Assembly (NCBI GenBank): GCA_900770285.1
Contig: CAAGJO010000014.1
Coordinates: 1 to 11,247, forward strand
Direction: 5' to 3'
DNA length: 11,247 bases
DNA from: Oscillospiraceae bacterium
GTDB lineage: Bacteria; Bacillota; Clostridia; Oscillospirales; Ruminococcaceae
The notes under the pieces were generated by a model. The model worked only from the letters and a program-made list of their open reading frames with translations. It searched no databases and was not told the DNA's origin. This document shows positions 6,035-11,247 of the stretch, piece by piece. Each line of letters opens with the position of its first letter. The first letter of the stretch is position 1. Both the position numbers and the translations under genes were made by a program.

Positions 6035-6796
6035 ATGTCAAAAATCTGTAAATCATGCGGCAGCTATTATGACGGCGAATATTGTCCCAAATGCGGCTAT
6101 GGCAAAAAAGATATAAAAAGCAAAACTCTTGATAAATACAAAAAATCGACTGAACCAAAGGGCGGACAGGTAGATATTTATCATCACCAAAACAGCGAGG
6201 AAGCAAAGGCAAAACACAAGAAATCTTCAGTTGTAACTGTAATTGGTCTTGCAGTTATAGTAATTGCAATAGTTGTGGGCGGTTTATTTCTTTTCGGGAC
6301 ATTTTCCAGACAAAACAAAACAGATGTGGTCACCGACTATTTTAAAGCTATAAATACCCGTGACTTTGATCTGTACATAAAAAATATGCCCTCAGCTATG
6401 AAAAATGACTATGAAAATGACCGTGAACTCACCGGTTATACAAAAAAAGAATACATGGATAAATTTGCCGAGGACTTTGTTAACGAGTACGGCTCCGGAT
6501 TTATAATCACTGCAAAATGCGGCAAGGAAAAGAAAATTGACGACTACAATACAGATGAATATGAAAAGACATACGGTTCTGTTCCGAAGATTTCGGAAGC
6601 TTATGTAATTTCCACCACCTTGAATATTAAAGGTTCTAAGGAAAACGATACTATTCATATGGAATGCTATGTCGGAAAAGTTTATGGAAAGTGGAAACTG
6701 TTCAACATGGAGCAGGTTGCAGGAAAAATCAATGCCGACGGTACCATTGGTACAGATACCGAACAATCATCTGATATTAAGGAGAATACAAATTGA
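6035..6796 (+). CDS. Zinc-ribbon, single-TM protein with NTF2-like extracytoplasmic domain
   Basis: A 253-aa protein in three parts. Residues 5-20 form a short zinc ribbon (C5-x2-C8, C17-x2-C20), probably cytoplasmic. A Lys-rich, polar linker follows to about 64. A single hydrophobic helix spans about 66-90. The C-terminal part (about 95-235) begins VVTDYFKAINTRDFDLY, the typical first helix of NTF2/DUF4878-like domains, and ends with strands such as ECYVGKVYGKWKLFNM, so it should fold outside the membrane as a cone-shaped ligand or partner-binding domain. The GAGGTG site (6025-6030) is close to the start. It is the first gene of the operon and overlaps the next by four bases. Similar zinc-ribbon/TM proteins are common in clostridia without known function; a structural or sensing role is inference. 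Confidence 0.75.
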   Translation: MSKICKSCGSYYDGEYCPKCGYGKKDIKSKTLDKYKKSTEPKGGQVDIYHHQNSEEAKAKHKKSSVVTVIGLAVIVIAIVVGGLFLFGTFSRQNKTDVVTDYFKAINTRDFDLYIKNMPSAMKNDYENDRELTGYTKKEYMDKFAEDFVNEYGSGFIITAKCGKEKKIDDYNTDEYEKTYGSVPKISEAYVISTTLNIKGSKENDTIHMECYVGKVYGKWKLFNMEQVAGKINADGTIGTDTEQSSDIKENTN

Positions 6797-8157
6797 TTTA
6801 CTCCGATTTATTGTTTCTGCTTGGACTTTTGCCTATAACATTAATACTATCAATGCTGGACAGAAGCGCCGAGTATAAAAATCTCATACTGGTCCTCTCC
6901 TCTCTAGTGTTTATAAGCTGGGGAAAACCCTTTTCGGTATGTCTGGTTTTTTTAACTGTTTTTACAGAATGGCTGATAGGAATATGGATAGACAAAACAA
7001 ATGAAAAAGGAAAAAAAGCATACTTTGCAATTGTTGTTGACGGTGCAATGAATATTGCCGTTATGATTTTTGCACTGCAAAAACTGCTGTATGTAAATTC
7101 AGAGCCTTTTGATTTTGGTAAGTATATAATTCCTCTGTACTTCTGCTTTTACACCCTTCGCGGTTTCGGATATTGCTTTGACATTTTCAAGGGCAGGATA
7201 AAAGCTGAAAGAAATCCTTTTTGCCTTATAACATATTTATGTGGTTTTATTTTTATGGCAGTTGGCATAAATTCAGGCTACAGTGACCTTGAACCGCAGA
7301 TACGAAAGAGAACTCAGAACCTGAAAGCTGCAAGCGACGGTGCATCTGCATTTGTATGCGGGCTTTCAAAAGCAGTTTTGCTTGCATATCCTTTAGAACA
7401 GGTTGCAAACAGCTGCATGAACAATAAGTCCGGTTTACTGGACAGCTGGATTTGTGTTTTTACCACTTTTGGTTTCGTATATTTTCTATTCACAGGTTTT
7501 TGCGACATTTCATACGGAATTGCAAAAATCATGGGTTTTGATGTTGAAAAAAACTATACTGACATTACCGCACAAGGTTTTTTCGGCGGTATAATCAAAA
7601 GCACAAATACCTATATGTACAGCCTTTTTGAAAACATTGGTCTATCCCTTTCAGGAAACAGCAAAATTATGAAAGGTATAATGACGCTTATACTGTGCAT
7701 TGCAGGAGCGCTTTGGTATCATATAAGCAATAGGTTTTTGCTGGCAGGCATTATTCTTGCCATTGCAGCACTGCTGGAAATTTCACTTCTAAAAGGCTTT
7801 TTCAAAAAAGCACCGTCTTTTTTACGCTTAATTGTAACTGCAGCAGGTATTGTACTTGTATTTGGTGCGTTAATCAGCAGTTCTCCTTTAGAATTTTTTA
7901 AAAGCCTTGCAGGCTTGGGTACAAAAGGAATTATAAGCCAGAACGTACTTAAAGCTGTATTGGGAAATATTTTTGTTCTGATTGCGTCATTGCTTATGAT
8001 ATCACCGTTTAAACGCAAAATAAAACATAAAGCAGAAAGTTACTCCGCTTTATCTGTAGAAAAATACAGTAAAATCAGTATTTTAAAAACAGTTTTGCTG
8101 GCAATTCTATTGATTATGAGCCTTCTGACCGTAATTTCAATGAACATTAAACTATAG
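6793..8157 (+). CDS. AlgI-like MBOAT family membrane protein lacking the canonical catalytic histidines
   Basis: A 454-aa polytopic protein with about ten to twelve membrane helices. Its layout follows AlgI/MBOAT O-acyltransferases, which move acetyl groups across the membrane onto surface glycans. The N-terminus DLLFLLGLLPITLIL, the SSLVFISWGKPFSVCL block (36-51) and LYFCFYTLRGFGYCFDIFKGRI (115-136) match the AlgI counterparts. GLSKAVLLA (190-198) and FTGFCDISYGIAKIMGF (233-249) match the family's GLxKK and FSGYSDMAIG regions. The FWRRWHISLS block is replaced by KSTNTYMYSLF (269-279), and GLWHG is replaced by ALWYHI (306-311), so both usual histidines are missing; His310 is displaced by one position. 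The fold is otherwise full length with no frameshift. The start is TTG, overlapping the previous TGA stop, with AAGGAG (6779-6784) eight bases upstream. It is probably a non-catalytic or altered paralogue. Confidence 0.72.
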   Translation: MIYSDLLFLLGLLPITLILSMLDRSAEYKNLILVLSSLVFISWGKPFSVCLVFLTVFTEWLIGIWIDKTNEKGKKAYFAIVVDGAMNIAVMIFALQKLLYVNSEPFDFGKYIIPLYFCFYTLRGFGYCFDIFKGRIKAERNPFCLITYLCGFIFMAVGINSGYSDLEPQIRKRTQNLKAASDGASAFVCGLSKAVLLAYPLEQVANSCMNNKSGLLDSWICVFTTFGFVYFLFTGFCDISYGIAKIMGFDVEKNYTDITAQGFFGGIIKSTNTYMYSLFENIGLSLSGNSKIMKGIMTLILCIAGALWYHISNRFLLAGIILAIAALLEISLLKGFFKKAPSFLRLIVTAAGIVLVFGALISSSPLEFFKSLAGLGTKGIISQNVLKAVLGNIFVLIASLLMISPFKRKIKHKAESYSALSVEKYSKISILKTVLLAILLIMSLLTVISMNIKL

Positions 8158-8171
8158 CAGGTAAAAACAGT

Positions 8172-8825
8172 ATGGATAATCAGAGAAAAAAGAATATACC
8201 CCTTGATGAAGAAAAAAATAAAATAGACAAAGAAATTGAAAAAATCAGCGACCAATCGGTTATAACCCATTACGCCTTTATAAATTTCTTGATAATTGCC
8301 TTGATAGTACTTTTCACAACAATTTCTTTCATTGTCCTGACAGGTGAAAACAAGATTGACAATACTCAGAACCCTCTCACGCTGAAAAGCTTTGCCTCAG
8401 GAAAATTTGTGTCAAATATGGAAGCAAGCTATAAAAAATCAATACCGTTCCCCTATGAGCTTAAAAATGCAGGAAACCGCCTTGCATATCTCAATGGTTT
8501 TGGCAACAAAATTCAAACCTATAAAAAGCATACGGCAATCGAGCGTATTTCCGATGAAGATATTGAACAAAAGGAAGACCAGGCAAAGAAAAATATAGAA
8601 AAAGCCATAACCGAGGAACCGGAGGAAAACATTACAACTTCTGCTAAAAAGAAAACAGCCGGTCAAAAAACTCAAACAGATGCACAGAGTGTAACTACAA
8701 TACGGCGCACTACAACTTCCAACACCACAACGGAAAGCAGGGCAACAACTACTACAACCACAATTAACACAAAACCCCCGGAAATTATTGTGACCACCAC
8801 AATTCCGCCGAATCAGGAGCAGTAA
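8172..8825 (+). CDS. Single-TM protein with AlgJ/DHHW-like stalk and Thr-rich tail; catalytic domain absent
   Basis: A 217-aa protein. Residues 1-30 are charged and cytoplasmic, and one membrane helix lies at about 34-56. The segment ENKIDN through GFGNKI (59-114), including SGKFVSNMEASYKKSIPFPY (76-95), resembles the conserved N-terminal stalk of the DHHW/AlgJ-AlgX-like proteins encoded beside MBOAT genes (pattern: short strand, then a FxxxLExYxxDxFPFR-like helix). Those proteins continue into a SGNH-like acetyltransferase domain of several hundred residues; here the chain instead becomes charged (about 125-165) and then Thr rich (about 155-210), with no D-H-W catalytic motif. It starts 14 bases after the MBOAT-like gene behind a weak AGGT site overlapping that stop codon, so coupling is likely. 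It may be a scaffold or a decayed partner of the MBOAT-like protein. Confidence 0.62.
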   Translation: MDNQRKKNIPLDEEKNKIDKEIEKISDQSVITHYAFINFLIIALIVLFTTISFIVLTGENKIDNTQNPLTLKSFASGKFVSNMEASYKKSIPFPYELKNAGNRLAYLNGFGNKIQTYKKHTAIERISDEDIEQKEDQAKKNIEKAITEEPEENITTSAKKKTAGQKTQTDAQSVTTIRRTTTSNTTTESRATTTTTTINTKPPEIIVTTTIPPNQEQ

Positions 8826-9770
8826 ATGATAAATCCGTTTAAATATTCTGATGACAACAAACGTTATCAGACGTATAATTATTACCTCCGACACCGTTTC
8901 GGGAAAAAAGTTTTCAAGGTTTCGCTTAATGCAGACCTTGGCTGTCCTAATCGTGACGGTACAAAAGGTGTAGGCGGCTGCATATTCTGTTCCGCAAAAA
9001 TGAGCGGTGATTTTGCAGGAAACCCAGAAGAAGATATTCTTGAACAATACACCGAAATACGTGAACAAATGAGCAAAAAATGGAACGATGCTCTGTGCAT
9101 TCCATACTTTCAGGCCGGTTCAAACACTTATGCAGATGTTGAAACGCTGCGAAAGATGTACACAACAGCGTTGTCATTAGAAAATGCCGTAGGACTGAGT
9201 ATTGCCACAAGAGCCGACTGCATAACCGAAGAAATTGCAGATTTGCTTCAGGAATTTTCCCAAAAGACATATCTTACTGTAGAACTGGGATTACAGACTA
9301 TTTTTGACGAAACAGCTCTTCTTTGCAACCGATGTCATACCTATGCAGATTTTCTTAAAGGCTTTGACATGCTGAAAAAACGCGGAATAAACGTGTGCGT
9401 ACACATAATCAACGGGCTGCCCGGAGAAAGCCAGGACATGATGGTTGAAACTGCACGAACTGTGGGGAATCTCGGTATTCACAGCATAAAAATTCATCTT
9501 TTGCATATCCTAAAGGGCACTGAGCTTGCAGAAATGTATAAACAAGGACAGGTAAAAGCTATGGAGCGTGACGATTATGTTAATGTTGTCTGCAATCAAC
9601 TTGAAGTTTTGCCTGAAGATGTGATCATACAACGTGTTACAGGTGACGGAGCAAAGGACGATTTAATTGCACCACTCTGGAGCTTGAAAAAATTCTGCGT
9701 CATGAACGAAATCGATAAAGAGCTTGTACGAAGAAATTCCTATCAAGGCTTAAAATCTGACAAAAAATAA
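8826..9770 (+). CDS. Radical SAM protein, YhcC/TIGR01212 family
   Basis: A cytoplasmic 314-aa 4Fe-4S/SAM enzyme of unknown substrate. The N-terminus RYQTYNYYLRHRFG and VFKVSLNADLGCPNRDG are diagnostic of this family. The cluster cysteines are C40, C52 and C55 (C-x11-C-x2-C), a spacing unlike the common CX3CX2C and typical of YhcC/Elp3-like proteins. YFQAGSNTYA (103-112) and LTVELGLQT (about 154-162) fit the radical SAM barrel, and a HIINGLPGES block follows. The length is normal for the family. The start ATG directly abuts the previous stop codon, with AGGAG (8815-8819) six bases upstream, so it is in the same operon. The link to its membrane-protein neighbours is positional only. Confidence 0.93.
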   Translation: MINPFKYSDDNKRYQTYNYYLRHRFGKKVFKVSLNADLGCPNRDGTKGVGGCIFCSAKMSGDFAGNPEEDILEQYTEIREQMSKKWNDALCIPYFQAGSNTYADVETLRKMYTTALSLENAVGLSIATRADCITEEIADLLQEFSQKTYLTVELGLQTIFDETALLCNRCHTYADFLKGFDMLKKRGINVCVHIINGLPGESQDMMVETARTVGNLGIHSIKIHLLHILKGTELAEMYKQGQVKAMERDDYVNVVCNQLEVLPEDVIIQRVTGDGAKDDLIAPLWSLKKFCVMNEIDKELVRRNSYQGLKSDKK

Positions 9771-9791
9771 ACTTATCAGGAGGTCATGAAA

Positions 9792-10409
9792 ATGCAAAAA
9801 TCAATGACAATTTCATATGAAATCGGAGACAAGCTTTATCTCAATATAACTAACAAATGTCCATGCAACTGTACGTTCTGTATCAGAAACAACGGCGACG
9901 GTGCATACGGTTCTGATCCGCTATGGCTGGAACATCAGCCAACTGCTCATGAGGTAATTGAAGACCTTAAAAAACGTGATCTTAACAGCTATAAGGAAAT
10001 CATTTTCTGCGGCTACGGCGAACCGACCTGCGAGCTTGAAATTTTAAAAGAAACAGCAAAATATATCCGTTCAGTTTCAAAAACTCCAACCAGACTTAAT
10101 ACAAACGGACTGGGAGATCTAATTAACAAGCGTGACATTTCCTCTGACTTTAAAGGGCTTATTGACACGGTTTCAATCAGTCTGAACGCTGCGGACAAGG
10201 ATGAGTATTATAAGGTTACAAGACCGTCATTTAAAGATGCAGACTGTTTTGAGGCGATGCTCAGATTTGCAGAAAATGTGAGCAAATACGTACCCTCAAC
10301 AATGTTTACAGTAGTAGATGTTATTGGCAGCGATGAAATAGAAAAATCTCAGAAGCTTGCTGACAGCATAGGCATTAAACTGAGAGTAAGAGAATATATT
10401 TCTGAATAA
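9792..10409 (+). CDS. Radical SAM protein, TatD-linked (TIGR04038-like) family
   Basis: A small 205-aa radical SAM protein of unknown substrate. It has C23-x3-C27-x2-C30 (with an extra Cys25) for the 4Fe-4S cluster, FCGYGEPT (72-79) as the SAM-amino-group motif, RLNTNG (101-106) and VSISLNA (127-133), and ends near a KLRVREY strand. These motifs and the short length match the family named for association with the TatD nuclease; no tatD is in this window. An in-frame ATG at 9786 leaves only one base after the CAGGAGGT site (9778-9784), so the ATG at 9792, seven bases downstream of it, is preferred. It follows the YhcC-like gene by 21 bases and ends the operon. Confidence 0.88.
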   Translation: MQKSMTISYEIGDKLYLNITNKCPCNCTFCIRNNGDGAYGSDPLWLEHQPTAHEVIEDLKKRDLNSYKEIIFCGYGEPTCELEILKETAKYIRSVSKTPTRLNTNGLGDLINKRDISSDFKGLIDTVSISLNAADKDEYYKVTRPSFKDADCFEAMLRFAENVSKYVPSTMFTVVDVIGSDEIEKSQKLADSIGIKLRVREYISE

Positions 10410-10438
10410 ATAATTATAAAATAAGAGAACTCCGAAAA

Positions 10439-10491
10439 TGAACCGACCCCCAAAAGTCAGACCAAAAATCTGACTTTTGGGGGTCACATCA
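10439..10491. repeat. 17-bp perfect inverted repeat between convergent genes; possible IS3-type end pair or MITE
   Basis: GACCCCCAAAAGTCAGA (10445-10461) is exactly inverted at 10469-10485, around a 7-base spacer. The left arm extends outward as TGAACC (10439-10444); the right arm continues ACATCA, of which three of six bases match the expected GGTTCA. The TGA-x-x-GACCCCCAAAAGT start resembles IS150-group IS3 terminal repeats as I remember them. No transposase fits inside and no clear target duplication is seen. It may also serve as a shared terminator for the two convergent transcripts, but no T-run follows it on either strand. Confidence 0.6.
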
Positions 10492-10510
10492 ATAATGGAT
10501 TTCTCTTTTA

Positions 10511-11041
10511 TTATGCCTCGCTCAGGAACAAGTGTTTATGCTTTTTCCTGTATATTTTATTGCTGATAACATAAACCGCAAAAATCAACAGCAAAATTAC
10601 TCCAAGACCAAAAGCTGACGCATAGGTATAGTCTACGTCAAAGCGGATTTTTATCCACTCAACAGCCTCGTAAAATGTTGAGAAAAAGAAGTTTCCAACG
10701 CTTTTTTTACTGATATTATCATAAAAAACAGTGGGAACAAAATAAATTGCAAGCATAAAAAATAACGGTATAATTACGTTTATACTGCTCCATATCTCAT
10801 ACGCCGCATGCCTCTTTCCGTCATCAAAAAACAGTACAAGCATAAAAATCAGAACTATAAACCATGCCACAACTGAACCAAAAATATCTCCAGTCAAAAG
10901 CTGAAATGCAAATGATTTATGCGGCACAAAACTTGCCAGAACAGGGACCAGTATTTTGCCGCAAAACGCCCCGAAAATATTTACAAGAATAAAAACTCCT
11001 ATTCTGCCCAAAGTGTATAATAAAAATTTTAAAGAGTCCAT
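10511..11041 (-). CDS. Four-TM membrane protein of unknown function
   Basis: A 176-aa protein. Hydrophobic segments lie at about 7-36, 53-72, 88-107 and 143-160, with a short amphipathic connection (about 117-135) and a basic C-terminal tail (NKIYRKKHKH). No conserved catalytic or transport motif is recognised. The start at 11041 has AGGAGG (11047-11052) five bases upstream, which overlaps the stop codon of the preceding Cys-rich gene, so the two are probably co-transcribed and coupled. It converges on the radical SAM operon, with the large inverted repeat between them. Function unknown. Confidence 0.8.
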   Translation of the reverse strand: MDSLKFLLYTLGRIGVFILVNIFGAFCGKILVPVLASFVPHKSFAFQLLTGDIFGSVVAWFIVLIFMLVLFFDDGKRHAAYEIWSSINVIIPLFFMLAIYFVPTVFYDNISKKSVGNFFFSTFYEAVEWIKIRFDVDYTYASAFGLGVILLLIFAVYVISNKIYRKKHKHLFLSEA

Positions 11042-11050
11042 ATGCTCCTC

Positions 11051-11245
11051 CTAGTATCCCAGATTCTCTGCTACAAGTATTACTTTAAATCTGTCTTTGT
11101 GACGCTGACGGGCAGACACAACATAGTTACAGCAAATTCTTGCGTCAGTCTGACAGCCTGAACACATATCCCCTTTTTCCGTCAAAGAAATACATTTTCC
11201 CGTTTTGCTGCATGGAGTCTGACAATTCAGACGGCAGGTATTCAT
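11051..11245 (-). CDS. Small Cys-rich protein, possibly cut by the window edge
   Basis: 64 aa if it begins at the ATG at 11245; only two bases precede this, so no ribosome site can be seen and the real start may lie outside. Eight cysteines fall in the first 39 residues (C4, C8, C12, C18, C28, C31, C38, C39), including a C-x2-C, which suggests a metal- or cluster-binding knot rather than random sequence. The rest (ARQRHKDRFKVILVAENLGY) is basic and then hydrophobic. It has no signal peptide. Its stop codon overlaps the ribosome site of the membrane-protein gene. The family is not recognised. Confidence 0.6.
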   Translation of the reverse strand: MNTCRLNCQTPCSKTGKCISLTEKGDMCSGCQTDARICCNYVVSARQRHKDRFKVILVAENLGY

Positions 11246-11247
11246 AG

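Noticed and set aside
8690..8810. ACA/ACT repeat tract as a possible microsatellite or CRISPR-like array
   Set aside because: Units are irregular Thr codons (ACA, ACT, ACC mixed) inside a continuous frame; there are no spacers or conserved repeats.
8439..9068. Long minus-strand open frame of 209 codons opposite the stalk protein and YhcC-like gene
   Set aside because: It straddles two well-supported genes on the other strand, has no ribosome site, and its Cys/Phe-rich translation is typical of a shadow frame.

Overview
The window looks like chromosomal DNA of a low-GC, endospore-forming gut-type Firmicute, probably Oscillospiraceae/Ruminococcus-like. The grounds are A+T-rich DNA, strong Shine-Dalgarno sites, consensus sigma-A promoters, a spore germination protease (gpr), a clostridial-type nrdR, and exported proteins with Thr/Ser/Lys-rich tails. 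The taxonomic guess is inference from gene content and style. No CRISPR array, intact transposase or phage module is visible.

Left part (1-2400): two tandem consensus promoters at the left edge point left, out of the window, and look like the promoter pair of an rRNA (or tRNA) operon. To their right, also on the minus strand, is a two-gene unit: nrdR (ribonucleotide reductase repressor) followed by a low-complexity lipoprotein. Divergent from nrdR, across a compact two-promoter spacer, is tyrA (prephenate dehydrogenase) with its own terminator.

Middle (2400-4270): a gene-poor stretch of about 340 bases holds one orphan minus-strand terminator hairpin and some unexplained structure. It is followed, all on the minus strand, by a tRNA-Pro(GGG) gene with a perfect promoter and terminator, and by rpsT (S20) with promoter and terminator. 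gpr is divergent from rpsT, a neighbourhood also known from Bacillus; spoIIP, which follows gpr there, is absent here.

Right part (4270-11247): a monocistronic and apparently highly expressed extracellular solute-binding lipoprotein stands alone, without permease genes. A five-gene plus-strand operon follows (6035-10409): a zinc-ribbon/one-TM protein with an NTF2-like extracytoplasmic domain; a full-length AlgI-like MBOAT membrane protein whose catalytic histidine blocks are replaced; a one-TM protein that resembles only the N-terminal stalk of the AlgJ/AlgX-like (DHHW) partner, fused to a Thr-rich tail; and two radical SAM proteins (YhcC/TIGR01212-like and TatD-linked TIGR04038-like). The MBOAT/stalk pair is the most unusual content: it looks like a surface O-acylation machine kept as a complete, co-translated pair after losing its catalytic parts. 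A 17-bp perfect inverted repeat with IS3-like end sequence separates this operon from a convergent pair at the right edge, a four-TM membrane protein and a small Cys-rich protein.
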